From Panicum virgatum (taxonomy: Eukaryota > Streptophyta > Magnoliopsida > Poales > Poaceae): DNA of 64,000 nucleotides. The stretch's first letter is position 1. Every line of letters begins with the position of its first letter. The DNA is taken from NCBI RefSeq assembly GCF_016808335.1, contig NC_053137.1, positions 6,027,904 to 6,091,903 on the forward strand, in the 5' to 3' direction. Positions 43,325 through 54,911 of the stretch are shown here, in pieces. A program made the position numbers and the translations under genes. Below the pieces are notes generated by a model that did no database searches, was not told the origin of the DNA, and worked only from the letters and a program-made list of their open reading frames with translations.

Positions 43325-44643
43325 TCAAGCCCCCAACCGCCACTTTCGTTTCTTCCCCCATGTAGGCTTCGTTCTGGAGCAGTAAATCAGCCCTTTGTTC
43401 CAGAAATAGCGGTAGCAGCAGGTGACGAGGTGGTGGACAATGCTGTGCGGGCTGGGCGGGGGGCTCTCGACAATGTCTCCGTCGCACGCCGGCGACAAGG
43501 CGCCATTGCTGAGGCTGTACTGCATCAGGCGATCCCCTTCTATGCTGTCGCAGAGAACGATGGAGTTCCCGGAGACGGAAGGCAGACCCTTGGAGGAGAC
43601 GGCCAGGCTGCACATGCCAAAGAAGAGGCAGTTGTCGCCGATGCTCGTCATCAATGGAGCAGCGGCTGGCTCTCCTAGCAGGAGGTCGGCAAGCCTGACA
43701 ACCACAAGGCGCGAACGGGACATGTCGATGCTGCCGACCACCAAGATCTCCGAGTCACATTCCACAAGCTGCGGCAGGATCATCAGCTTGGATGGAACCG
43801 TGGCGATCACCTGTGGTGGTTGGAGTGAAGAAGAGGATGATGAGCCATCGTCCTCAACCTCAAGCGGCGGTGGAGGTTCCAGGCGCAAGATGCTACAGGC
43901 TGCCATGGAACCACAGCGTCCTGGCCACGCGGTCCGTGCTCCAGGCCGTGAGCTCCCACCTCCGGTCGCCGGGGGACGCGTGGGCGAATTGGCAGATGTG
44001 CTCGTGCGTCTGCACGACCGTGACCGTGCTGGGCGGAGACCCTGCCAAATTACTGCACCATGTGCTCGTCGTCGGCGTCGAGGCGCGGCCGGTGGCCCGT
44101 GAGGCGGTCGAGCTGCGGGATGAGGGACGTCAGCGGCGGGAGCTCGCAGAGGTCACCGGTGAAGGGGTGGAGGAGGCGGACGGCGGCGTCCGCGTCGCGC
44201 TGTAGGAGGAGGAGGCCCTCGGGGGAGTCAAAGACGCAGTGGTCGGCGAGCAGCGGGAGGCGGACGGCCACGAAGGCGCCCTTGCCGCGGTTGAAGAAGC
44301 GGCCGCGGCCGCGGAGCCTGGCGTGGCCCGGGTGCAGGCCGTGGCCCTCGAGGAGCATCGTCCACCACCGCGGGTGGAAGCGGGGGTCCGACATGCCGTG
44401 GCCGCGCGGATCCGCCGTGCAGGAGCGCCAGTGGCGGCACACGGCGCAGAAGCGGACATAGTCGAGCAGGTCGCCGGCGAGCACGAGCTCCGCGACGCGC
44501 GACACCAGGTCCTCGGGCATCGACGGCCAGGGCGAGGAGGCCGCGGCGCCGGCGGCGCGATGACGCTTGGTGCTGAGCTCGCCGGGAGGCGCGGCTGGCG
44601 AGCCGACTGCCTCCGCCGGCCGAGGGCGCCGCCTGCTACCCAT
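43325..44643 (-). pseudogene. F-box/DUF295-type protein, split over three frames
   Basis: The minus strand opens at ATG 44643. The F-box runs from WPSMPEDLVSRVAELVLAGD through YVRFCAVCRHW (residues about 40-70). The beta-propeller-like region follows with LLLQRDADAAVRLLHPFTGD and CELPPLTSLIP. TAA comes at 44052-44050. One base out of register the protein continues with STVTVVQTHEHICQFAHASP and GDRRWELTAWSTDRVARTLW to a TAG at 43895. Another base out of register it resumes as SILRLEPPPPLEVEDD, LVECDSEILVVG, SIGDNCLFFGMCSLAVSS and VSGNSIVLCDSI, ending at 43325. All three parts together have the normal order of a grass F-box DUF295 protein of about 440 residues. Such proteins would be SCF substrate receptors. 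Both shifts are in the same direction. It is either a young pseudogene or a locus with sequencing errors. Confidence 0.8.
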
Positions 44644-44750
44644 CGACGGCCAGGGCGAGGAGGAGGCCGCGGCGCCGGCGGCGCGAAGACGCTTGGTGTT
44701 GTGCTCGCCGGGAGATCCGCCAGCCGAGGGCGCCGCCTGCTAGCCATCCG
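44519..44750. repeat. Tandem duplication of the F-box gene's 5' coding end
   Basis: About 120 bases (44519-44640) recur at 44641-44750. Both carry CATCGACGGCCAGGGCGAGG, GACGCTTGGTG, CTCGCCGGGAG and GAGGGCGCCGCCTGCTA. The upstream copy encodes a similar MASRRRPRLA-type start out of use. This gives two alternative start regions for the F-box gene. Confidence 0.75.
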
Positions 44751-47700
44751 ATCCGAAAATCCAAATGGAAAAACACAAACTTTGACTGCTGCGAGCGGAG
44801 ATCGAAGGATGCCAAGAGAGATGGATGCCCGGGCGGCCATCTCGCAGAAATAGGTGGGCGCCTTCGACTCCGACTCCCGCTGCAGCTCCGGTTTGGAGTC
44901 GGAGTCCGATGGCCGCCGCCGCCGCCGCTGCCGCGTCCCAAACGAGTCCGAATCTCGAAACCACCGCCGAATACCTACGACATTTTGTCTGACCGGCTCG
45001 ACTCTTTGTGCTTAGGTTTGTGTGTGCTAAGCACTGAGTATTTTGCATGCGCCTTGGCGCGCCTAGCTATCATTAGGTTAAAGTTGGACATCATTAATAC
45101 ATATAGACATAGCATTGGCGTTGTATGTCCATATATTATTAGGCATATGTAATAGTACAATTATTTATACAAAAAGCAATACTGCTTATTATATCTTCCA
45201 GCGTAGGCAGTGCTGAAGTAAATTCCGTGGAATGGGGAATGGTTGTCCCGCTCCTGACCTGCAATCATTGCAATTTAATTCGAATTAGTGATAAGTTGGT
45301 GTTAATTGCAAGGTATCAAGGCAGGAGCAGATGCTGGCAACCTTTTCCCAATTTGGCTCAGTGCTCTAAGCGCATGGTTTTGCTCTATATGGTGTAGTAC
45401 AATTATTCTTCATGTAAAATACTTTGCGGGCACCTTTATCTTATTTTTTCCGATATAGTTAAATTTCAAATTTATATGTTTGTAATGAAACATTTATCAC
45501 GGAAGATATTATTTATTTGTACAAAATAGGAATTTAACCAAAGGAGTGCATTTACACATAATGGTACTAAAGCTAGTATCTATAATTTGCATTGAAATTT
45601 AAATGCAGAAGTACATATCTGTAGGGAGATTCTACAGCTAAATATTTTATTGGTCCATAAAAAATCGATCATGAAGTTCTTGTGTCTTTCGCGGCTCTTA
45701 TTACTTGCGGGCCATATAAATTTGTAGATGTATACAAAAACTAATGCTTACTTAGTATAAAAAAAGTATTAAAAAAACTAATGCTAACTTGATTCCTGAA
45801 ATAAATAAGAGAATATGCCTGATGCTTACTTGTATTAAGTTTTTGTTGGCGCTCCGGGGATGATCTTGCCTTGTTTTTCTTTTGTAATAAAGACTGGGAT
45901 CACATCTTGTCACTGGACCATCATTTTGTAGATGTACTGTTACTGTATTGCAACGGTTGATCTTGGTCAGGTGATGGTCAGTGGTTAGGAATGGACAGAA
46001 ATGAGGCATAACGATGTGGTGGTGCCATGCGGTGTGTTGATAAGGAGCAACATGAGTGATATATTGCTTGTGAATGTTGGATGATGCATGGTTTGCAGCG
46101 GTCATGGATTTTCATAGGTGGTTTCCATGGCCTTAGGTGTTGTAGCAAGAGCACCAAGAGGATGGGGAATACCAACACTGTTGTAAGCAGCATACCTAGT
46201 GTGTTCAAGTTATTTCAGGCCCCAGTTGATGTTCACGCAGCCGTGAGCCCAGGAAACGCAGGTCCGCCACTGCCGCCACGTCTTCTTTGAAAACAAAGAA
46301 AGGGAGAACATCATTGGCCATGAATAATACTGTTTACATGAGATTGCTTTTGGCAACGCCTGATAGGTAAAAGTGTGAGTATTAATAGAAAACAAATACA
46401 TAAGTGCATAGTTGTTTTTCGGTGGACGATATATGTTGCTTGGGACTGCTTGGCCTTGGCTCATATATGCAGAATTTACTATCTTCATAGAGCTGATGTT
46501 TCCTAATGTGAAACCATTTATATTCTCTTTGTTGTATAAGTCTGAGGTGGAGTTCCTCGTAGACCCAAAAAAAAAGGTAATTCATGAGGACTTGCGGGGG
46601 GCTTTTTTTTAAGGTAAGTTAGAGGAACCTTACCAGACATGTATAAAATGGAGAAGCCAACCAGGAGCTACCTGATCACATGTTTGAAAAGACATCATTT
46701 CCATTATGTGCATCTCTGAAATCAAATTATTGTAGAACTTTGTGACCTCTTTGGAAAGAAATGGCATCCATATTAAGCATTAAAAGAAGGCTATAAAAAA
46801 CTCGGCCGGGTGGGGAAAGACCGCCCCACTGGTATTAAAAGAAGGTTATTAACGCTATCAAAAGGTGATCATACCTTTGATCAAAGCCTGCTAATGCCAT
46901 CATTGTTTCATTGGTCAATGTTGTCTTATTGTTCTGCTTGTTCTTCGCGACCATTGATGGATCTTTGTTGGGAAATAGGTTATAGGTCAACTGAAAGTTT
47001 AGAAATTGGTAAGCAAACAACTCCTAAGTGACGGACATAAAAGAAATGCCAGCCAGTTAAAAAAATTATCTCCATGGTTAGATTCTCTCCAAGTTTCATA
47101 TTGCGTGTTTTGAGTTTCTGGAAGGAGCTTGTTCACTTGAACTTTTACAAATTTATTTTAAACATTGCAAAGATTAGGCAACATGTTAATCTACACATTT
47201 GAACTGGACCTCTCAAAAAATAAGTACCAGAAAATGATATCTCCCTGGCCATGGAAAGTAAGGACAGAGTTAATAAATGTAAGTACCAAAGCTGAAATCA
47301 AAGCAGATAGATAAAAAATGCATCATACTCGGAATTTGGAAGAAGCTATGTAAAACAAAATTTAGACTGAACAAATCACTTAACCATCATTGACCTGATC
47401 TAGAGCTTACACATTATGGGTGTTCTGGGGTTGAGGCCAAGATTGGATGGGATTTTGGGGTTCGACACAGAAAGAGCATACATAGATTTTTGTTTGTACA
47501 TAGTGGAAAAGTAACTAAAAGAAGCAGTCAAATTGATGAACAAATGGGCCAGCATCTAAATCAGCCTGCGGCAACAGGACTGCTTATACCATTGAAAAGG
47601 AAAGCAAAAGGAAAGGACTGGTCCTGCATAGATATTTTTGCATATTAATACTACTCTTTCAATCTGATAACATACTCGACTCAAAGAACTTTCCGAACTA

Positions 47701-48549
47701 CAACTTATATTGGTAACACATACCATTCTCATGCTTAGGGGAAAAAATAAAAGGAGAAGAATCCAATCTTGAAAAAAAAATCCCATCAGGACAAAAAAAA
47801 TCCCATCAGGATAATTCAATAGATCGAATTACAACTAATATTTGTGCTTTCCAATTAAATATTGAAAAAAAAAGCTTGTCTAGGGAACAATTTTTTTACC
47901 TCAAATTAGTTCATCACATCCAATTTGATTATTTGAGCCTTGTATGTATTATCCTGATGGATCACTTATTGATCTATCACCATGACCATTCAATCAAGCT
48001 TCAAATTTGACAGACAAAAGGAAGGAGCAGCATTCTCTAAAGAAATTTCAGCTAAACATCATACTAATCATAGAATCTCATAGAAATCGATCTATTGAAG
48101 AAGCCCAATCTTGAAGATTGACAGGAATTACACAGATGAACTAAACTGCGAATTTAGACAAAGGAAATATGGAAGACATGTCCAAGGGATTACCTACGTA
48201 GTATTGCAGCCTTAAGATTCCTTCCACAGAAGTTAACTGCGCTGCACTATCGAATTGGAGAGGGAATGGAAAAGGAGTTAATAGTCACTGCCTCAATGGG
48301 ATGACCCGACGGGACTAACAATGCTAAATATGTGCAATCAACTCACCTAACAGAGAAAAATTAACAGGAATGAAGACAGATTTGTGAAATCCCTAATGTA
48401 AGTAGCAGTCCTCTGTAGAGCGAATTGAACTGCAGAATGTAGAACCTGCAAAACAAAGAGATAAATGAAATCATATGTAGAAAAATCATCATGAATTGGA
48501 TACCGCGGGAGACCAGTAAAAAAGCGGAAAAGAAAATAATCAAGAACAT
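44751..48549. other. Intergenic DNA, no confident gene
   Basis: 45000-46100 is AT-rich without features. An exon-like stretch at 46491-46575 has an AG before it, GT after it and an open frame ending FLVDPKKK, but no family was recognised. 46797-46845 and 63570-63630 share a GGGAAAG(G/A)C.GACCGCCCC motif, an unassigned dispersed repeat. 47750-47815 holds two near-identical AAAAAAATCCCATCAGGA words. Nothing else is supported. Confidence 0.4.
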
Positions 48550-49620
48550 AGAAACGTGGAGCTAGGAAATTTGCACTGCTCCGCTGCTCCACATCTACTC
48601 TGCTACCTCGAGCTCGCGGCAGCGGAGATGCCGAGCTCATGGCGGACCACCAGCCGCGGCGGCGCAGGAGGCGACGCAAGGGAGGGTGACCCGCAGGAGC
48701 CGCGCTCTTGGGCGAGCTGCACGGGGTTCTACTACTCCGCCTTCTTCTCCAAAGATTGCACGGCAGTCTCCTACCATGGCCGCCTCCCACCGCTCGTCGC
48801 CGGACTGGGAACCAAGATCCTGTCCTTGCCGAGCGGCAGGGAGTTTGGTGTCCTCCAAGATGGGGGCCGCCCATCGGCACGCGCCGCCGGCGACCTCCGC
48901 GGGCTCCGACCGCGCCGTCGGCCACCCTGCGTCCTGCGGCGTCACCACCACCACCACCGCCTCCCACCCCAGGTGGCCAGGTCCGGCACCTGCATTGGGA
49001 AGCACACCCCGTTACTCGTCAAAAATGGGAAAAAATCGAACCTCTGCTTCAAGCCTGGGAGGGAAGGAGGCGATGTCGTGAGTGCGTGGCGTGGAACCAC
49101 ATCTTGAACATGACCTTGGCCTTGCTGCTGTCGACGCCATCACCCATGGGTGGAGCTGGTGCTGCGGCGCCGAGCAGACCTTGAGCGGCATCGGCGGAGC
49201 CCGCTAGACGCAGGGCCAGCTGCCGGCCGCGGGGCTGAGGTCGACTCCGCGTGCTACAGTGCCAAGCAGACCACCTGCGCCAGTGCCGGAGGCCGCAACC
49301 TGGGAAGGCAGTCGCGGCGCTGTCGCCGGCTCGGAGAGCAGCGGCCGCAAGCCCTCAGGGACGGCAGCGTGGAGTCGAGCGGCGAGGGGGAGGAGCTGGA
49401 GGACGCGGTAACGAAAGGGAGGGATGGGGCGCCGCCACAGGTGCCGATTTCCTCGACACGCTGCTACCGCCGTGGTCGCCGCCATCGCCACCGCCGGGGG
49501 CACCGCAGATGCAGGGGGAGACCGGAGAGGCGACGGGGAGGAAGATGAAAACTCTGGAAGATAGTTTACTGCTACAGTACTGTGCGGGTAAAGTGAATGT
49601 GAACCGCAGATTCATCATCT
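48550..49620. other. GC-rich segment with coding-like frames on both strands, unassigned
   Basis: The plus frame from 48556 (183 codons) includes CTGFYYSAFFSKDCTAVSYH. The minus strand has an alternative set, including an ATG near 49148 (MGDGVDSSKAKVMFKMWFHA) and the long frame at 49005-48637. Neither matches a family I know. Compositional bias alone can produce these frames. A His run on the plus strand reflects CAC repeats at 48946-48960. Left unassigned. Confidence 0.3.
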
Positions 49621-50509
49621 GATGCTGTTACAAAATTTTATTATCGCGGCCACGCTGGTTGGGCGCGGAGCGGTGCGCGTTCGACATATAGAAATATAGA
49701 AAATTAAAAAAAACTCAAAAAAATATAGAAAATTCAGAAAAGAATGGAAGAAGACGAGCAAAATCTTCATGATATCACAAAGCAAATCCAAAGAAAATGA
49801 GCAAATACATCCCGTCGTTCTTAAACAAAGGGTGAGCAGTTCCAAATTTGGTGCAAAATCAAACCAAACACGGGAGGTGAAACTGCACAAAATCAATTAC
49901 AAGAGAATACACAAAAGGGGACAATTCCAATCTTAGCAGAGCCAAACACGTGCAAATCGACCGTTCCAATATGTGTCAATACTACTGAAACAACGAGCAC
50001 CGAATAGCTGAACTGCCATGCGACTTGGGACCGCTAGCCTCACCGATACCTACAAGGGTCAACCATGAGTTTTTCGACTAGCACAGTACAACTAGTGAAG
50101 ACAATATCAAGTTCACCTACTGGTGTGCATATGGTACAAAGCTTATCGATTTTTACTGCCTCCTACTTTCGACATATGGTTAGTACTGTGCTACTTTTCA
50201 AACCTCGATCAGTTGTGCCGACGACGGACGTGCTTTAATCGATACAGGCGGGGACTTACTTTCCATCTGTTTCATATTCTTTAACCAAACTCTCTCCGCC
50301 CGTTCTCCAATTTTCATGCGTTCCATCATTATATCTATTTTGTAATAAGTATTCTATATCTCGTGACTGACAAAAAAATCATTCAACTTCAACTGAATCC
50401 TATTTAGCATGACCGTATTAACGATCCAGGGCGATTTCTTTTTCAGAAGAAAAGGGAAAGGAAGGGGGAAAAAGGGAGAAAAAGAATGGCAGCAGCATAT
50501 GGAGATAAT
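49621..50509. other. Intergenic DNA upstream of YOS1
   Basis: AT-rich. No domain, repeat or RNA gene recognised. Confidence 0.4.
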
Positions 50510-50650
50510 CTGGGCCGTAAACTTAAAGGTATTGGCCCAAACCGACCCAGTTGGCCCATACGTCCAATGGGCTACGCATCGGCCCACTAGTCAGCTAGGA
50601 TGCGAAGCGAACCGTGCGGCAGGCGGGCCCACTAGTCAGCGTTAGCGTTC
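50510..50650 (+). promoter_or_regulatory. YOS1 promoter with repeated GGCCCA motifs
   Basis: At least six GGCCCA/TGGGCY motifs lie between 50512 and 50632, including GGCCCACTAGTCAGC twice. This TATA-less, site II-rich arrangement is typical of plant housekeeping genes and sits directly before the first UTR exon. Confidence 0.6.
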
Positions 50651-52234
50651 CTCCCGTGTCCGCCTTCCCGAGCTGCACTGCGCCGCCTCGCCCTCTCCAC
50701 CTCCTCCGGCGAGAATCGCTCACCTCCGGCGAGGTCCCTCGGTTCCGGGTGAGTCTGAGCGAACCTTCTCCCCCTCCTCCTGCCAGATCCCCATCGTTTT
50801 TTTGGGGGTCACGTCTCTCCGCCGGCTTCTCCCCTGTCCCGACGCGATCCGTGGATCAGGCGGCCGGATCTGGGCCGGCCGCACCACCGGATCCTCCCTT
50901 CAGTTGCTTCTGGGCTCTAACCGCACGGATCCTAATTCCTATCCCCCATCACCTCTTCTTCTTCTATATCTGCAGGTGTGCGGGGAAGTGTGCCGGCAAG
51001 CTCCCAGCCTCCCCTCCACCCCTTCCTGCGAGCTCTCCTGTCCAGAAGCGGAGTGGTAAGCCTGCCCGTTCCCTACCTCCCTCGTAGGCCCCTGTAGGTG
51101 TAGCTGTGAAAATAAAGCTCGCAGTCGGTGATTGGAACGATGCAGTCAGAACTACAATGATCATGTATGCACTGTCCGATCGCTATTAAGTAGACATGGA
51201 TTTGTCTTCGCTTTCAATTAAAAAAAAAACACACTAGTTTGGGTGAACTGCTTATGGTTAGTCGTCTGTCAATTTGGGTTTCATATGCGATCTAAAAAAT
51301 TGCTCGTAGGCGGTGATTATAAGGATGTAAAACAAGAATAGCCATATATATACTCACTAAACAGAATGCAGATACATTGTTTATGACATACATGCTAATA
51401 TTGTGGATAAAAAGAACACTGCCCAGCTTTTGAATCCTAATGAAAGGGCCCCTCCGTGCTTTACTCAAACTCAACTGAATCAAGTAGTTACAGACATAGC
51501 TGATTTTTATTTTATTTTATGATTTAACTGTTCAGCCTCAATTTCAAGTGTATATCATCTTTTAACATTGAGTGTAGCACGTGATGTATGGTGACTATCT
51601 TCCTGTATGTTATGCCCTTAGATGACAACATATTAGCATGTGTGTAAGCTAAACTCTACGGACAGTCGGACAGTGTTTGTGCTTCATATGCTATGTTAAC
51701 GCCGAATCATAATTCAAGTTTTTTTTTTCCTTCTAATTTTGATATATGTTGCTTCTATAGCGGTATTCTGTTGGTGATCTATACATGTGCAAAAGATTTT
51801 AATACTGTTACAGTCCTTTACATGTGCAAATAAGATTAGCCAAATTCAACCCATCCAAATTTTGTGGCATGTCACGTCAGTTACCAGGATGTTGCTGCCT
51901 TTTGCTATGTCAAATTCGTACCTTTACAATGATGTTTAGTGACCTGCATATGTAAAGAAGAACATCTCTTGAACTGACAGGAGTTTGGTATGCAGGAATG
52001 GGCCTGTGGACATTGCTGGAGGGTTTTTTGCTTCTCGCAAATGCGTTGGCAATACTGAACGAAGATCGTTTTCTTGCTCCCAGAGGATGGAGCATGTCTG
52101 AAGTGTCAGGAAATGGGCAAACAAAGTCATTGAAGGGCCAGATCGTGGGGCTTATCTACGCCACGCAATTTCTGAGGGTGCCCTTGATAGCCCTTAATGT
52201 TCTTATCATTGTTGTGAAGTTGGTGTCAGGCTGA
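50640..52234 (+). CDS. YOS1: YOS1/IER3IP1-like ER-Golgi transport protein
   Basis: The coding part is a single exon, 51998-52234, encoding 78 residues. It starts MGLWTLLEGFLLLANALAIL (first membrane segment), continues through EDRFLAPRGW to a second segment around LRVPLIALNVLIIVVKLVSG, and then a stop. This is the full-length Yos1-like family (yeast Yos1, animal IER3IP1), small two-pass proteins needed in COPII-dependent ER-to-Golgi transport. Two leader exons are supported: about 50640-50748 with donor GTGAGT, and 50975-51055 with donor GTAAGC. A third leader exon begins at 51996, two bases before the ATG. The second UTR intron is 940 bases and contains the segment duplicated at 33.5 kb. The gene appears intact. 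Confidence 0.93.
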
Positions 52235-52502
52235 GCCTCGCTTTCTGGTTTTGTCTGTTGGTTGGATCGATATCAGTAGCATTATGTAAAAGTTAATTAT
52301 ACACAAAGTTGCTGGAGACATGTTCATGTTGCCTCCAATGTGTATTTCTGTTATTGTTCTGGTAAGGTAATTCTTGTCCGAAAATGGTTTTGTCAATATT
52401 TATACTGTCAAAGTGTGTGTTGTGTGCCAGTGCGATGAATTTGTTTGAAATGTGTCTTGTGCAATTTGTTAGAAGAGCTACCTTGCTTTAATCAACTACT
52501 TG

Positions 52503-52640
52503 ACAGAACAATGACCTTAGCCCTCTCCAGAATGGACACTTTGCGTTTATTGTTGAAGATGCCGATACTCAAACTCTAACCGTGAGGATTTATGATGATG
52601 ATGGTATTCAGGAACCTGAAATGATTGGGTGCACAGTATT
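52503..52640 (+). pseudogene. Isolated synaptotagmin-type C2 domain exon fragment
   Basis: After an acceptor-like TTGACAG at 52500-52506 the frame reads NDLSPLQNGHFAFIVEDADT, then LTVRIYDDDG and EPEMIGCT. This is the beta-strand pattern (F.FIVEDA..Q.L.V.IYD...) of the C2 domains in plant synaptotagmin-5/NTMC2 proteins. The Asp-rich loop (YDDDG) is kept. Only one exon is present. It is broken on the right by a TRIM array. No upstream SMP domain or second C2 domain is found, so it is a gene fragment downstream of YOS1, probably from transduplication or deletion. Confidence 0.72.
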
Positions 52641-52641
52641 G

Positions 52642-53107
52642 AGTTGTATGCACCGACTAGTTCAACCCAAAAGCCTAAGCTGATGGGGAAAGGTGGGTAA
52701 TTCGCTTATACTCCAACACTCCATCTCACGTGCAGGCTCCCCCAGGCCGCAAACGTGGAATATTGGAGTGGGCAGCAATTTATTTATTAAATTGTGCAAC
52801 TCGAGACCTCTGGCTTTGATACCATATTGAGTTGTATGCACCGACCAGTTCAACCCAAAAGCCTAAGCTGATGGGGAAAGGTGGGCAATTCACTTATACT
52901 CCAACACTCCCTCTCACGTGCAGGCTCCCCCAGGCCGCAAAGGTGGAATATTGGAGTCGGCAACAATTTATTTATTAAATTGTGCCGGTCAGGATTCGAA
53001 CTCGAGACCTCTGGCTTTGATGCCATATTGAGTTGCTGCACCGACCAGTTCAACCCAAAAGCCTAAGCTAATGGGGAAAGACGGGCAATTCACTTATACT
53101 CCAACAC
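52642..53107 (-). mobile_element. TRIM array: three LTRs and two internal regions
   Basis: On the minus strand the unit runs from TGTTGGAGTATAAGTGAATT to ...CAACTCA (LTR), then TGGTATCAAAGCC, a primer-binding site complementary to initiator tRNA-Met (consensus TGGTATCAGAGC), then a short internal region. Three LTR copies (about 53107-53027, 52908-52828 and 52716-52642) alternate with two internal regions. The internal region nearest the right end keeps GAGGTCTCGAGTTCGAATCC; the other lacks about 14 bases there. No coding capacity. The array interrupts the C2 fragment. Confidence 0.8.
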
Positions 53108-53382
53108 AAGCTTGCTTCTGGTAACTGCTAAATATGTTTTCCTGTTAGGGTTGGACTGATGGGACGGTGCAATTTCTCTGCTGCAATTGCAGATGGATCA
53201 AAGCTCTCTGAAGAACTCCAGTCGGTGGACGGACACACACTCACTAACGCGAGCACTCATCACTTTTTTTTTTGAAAGGTAAGCATTCATCACTTCGGAT
53301 AGTAGTTTCAAATGTACTACATTTGCAACCCTTTTTTTTGGTTAGTTGGATCCATGCCACTCCAATTTCTTGAAATTGGATC
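53108..53382. other. Remnant DNA between TRIM array and hairpin
   Basis: 53148-53230 has a short open stretch (GLMGRCNFSAAIADGSK) after a TTAG acceptor-like site. It is not assignable to a family. Confidence 0.35.
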
Positions 53383-53427
53383 TCATGTTGAAAATCATGC
53401 CATTGAGTGGCATGATTTTCAACATGA
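53383..53427. repeat. Perfect 20-bp hairpin with 5-base loop
   Basis: TCATGTTGAAAATCATGCCA at 53383-53402 is exactly complementary to 53408-53427, with loop TTGAG between. Outer sequences (CATGCCACTCC at 53353 and TGGTGGCATG at 53447) extend the foldback imperfectly. It is probably the centre of a small MITE. Confidence 0.88.
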
Positions 53428-53502
53428 CACCCAAATTCACGGAGTTGTGGTGGCATGAATCGAATTTTCCCTTTTTTTTCCTTTTTCTGTTTAATCATGT
53501 CA

Positions 53503-54028
53503 AGAGGGTGCCACAAAAGCTAAAAGGCAAATTCTATAGGACAGCAATTCGTCCGGCGATATTATACGGTGCTGAATGTTGGCCTACAAAAAGACGACAT
53601 GTGCAGCAACTGAGTGTAGCAGAGATGCAGATGTTGCGGTGGTTTTGCGGGCACACACGGAGGGATAGAGTCCGGAACGAAGTTATTCGGGATAGGGTCG
53701 GGGTGGCACCAATTGAGGAGAAACTTACTCAGCATCGGCTGAGATGGTTTGGACATGTCCAACGAAGGCCTCCTGAGGCGCCGGTGCGTAATGGGATCCT
53801 TGAGCTAGTCGATAATGTAAAGAGGGGTAGAGGTAGACCTAAACTGACGTGGGATGAGTCGGTTAAGAGAGACCTTAAGGATTGGAACATCTCTAAAGAG
53901 ATAGCTTTGGATAGGAGCGCTTGGAGACTAGCTATCAATGTGCCTGAACCTTGAACTTATTTCTTTCGGGTTTCATCTCTAGCTTACCCCAACTTGCTTG
54001 GGGAAAAAAGGCTATGTTGTTGTTGTTG
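53503..54028 (+). mobile_element. 5'-truncated RTE-clade LINE copy
   Basis: The 17-bp duplication TCTGTTTAATCATGTCA flanks it at 53486-53502 and 54029-54045. Inside is the C-terminal end of the RTE-type reverse transcriptase protein, in one open frame. It includes YRTAIRPAILYGAECWPTKR, EMQMLRWFCGHTRRDRVRNE, HRLRWFGHVQRRP and RGRGRPKLTWDESVKRDLKD, and ends at the TGA near 53952. The 3' end is a short (TTG)n repeat, as is usual for RTE elements, which lack poly(A). The open frame and exact duplication suggest a fairly young insertion. Confidence 0.93.
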
Positions 54029-54045
54029 TCTGTTTAATCATGTCA

Positions 54046-54750
54046 GAAGCTCGCCCTTTTTGTCGATGGGTCAGTTTGGATTTTAACTCTACCTCAACTT
54101 GATGGTTATTAGAAGACTTTGCTTCTGTTGTATGGCAGAAGCTCTGGCGTTCACCTAAGAAAGGGTAGCCTCTGGGGTTCCAGCACCCTCTACCAAACAA
54201 GTGCTCGGCCCCTGAAGCAACTTGATTTGCAGTACTTAACCCACATTCCTCCTGAATTCTCTCACCTATTTAAATCTTTCGAGACCTCATGCCTTCCTTG
54301 AAATGGAGGGAATTGTAAGAAAAAAAAAAAAACAAGTGCGATCAACATGCTCTGGCACCTAACGATCATCATCGCCGAGTTGCTGTTCATCGCTCTCCAT
54401 CCATCCCTGCATCATATCCACTAGTAAACACAGGCCAAAGTCATGCCGTGGCGCCACGTCACATCGCTAAATCTGGTATGATCTGCATCTTCTTCTTCTT
54501 TTTTGTTATATATATGCAAATCTATTCCGGAGACATGGATGGATGCTTATCCTGAACAGATGATCGGCAGAAAAGAGAGGGGGTAGGATGGCCTTGTCGC
54601 CCTAACAGAAGCCATCCCTGCCTCATCACAAATCATGCATGAATACCATCAGATGATGCTGATTAGCTCAATGAGCGCAGCTTTCAAGGCGTCCAGTCTA
54701 TCACAGATACTAATCAATTGTGTTAGTTCAGAGTTCCAGGTCAAGAAATA
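54046..54750. other. Intergenic DNA, no gene
   Basis: A short frame at 54119-54301 has no recognised domain. Otherwise no feature seen. Confidence 0.4.
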
Positions 54751-54764
54751 AAAACCTGCGCCTG

Positions 54765-54897
54765 GTTTTTTTCATTTCAATGTAAACCACGATGAAACGA
54801 AATGTTGTAAAATGTTTTCACATTACCCGGGCCGGTTGGGGCCATCATAAATGAAATTCAGGTGGGGATTCTCTCCCCCCGTTCACCCTTCAAAAAA
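54765..54897 (+). mobile_element. 133-bp 3'-end retroposon copy with target duplication
   Basis: The exact 14-mer AAAACCTGCGCCTG is found at 54751-54764 and 54898-54911. The insert ends in an A run and has the GGCCGGTTGGGG / TCTCCCCCCGTTCACC pattern of a plant LINE or SINE 3' end. It is a 5'-truncated insertion. Confidence 0.82.
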
Positions 54898-54911
54898 AAA
54901 ACCTGCGCCTG

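Noticed and set aside
48347..48967. 206-codon minus-strand frame
   Set aside because: It is rich in Gly/Arg from GC bias and runs into AT-rich DNA encoding Phe/Tyr/Leu. No domain or splice evidence.
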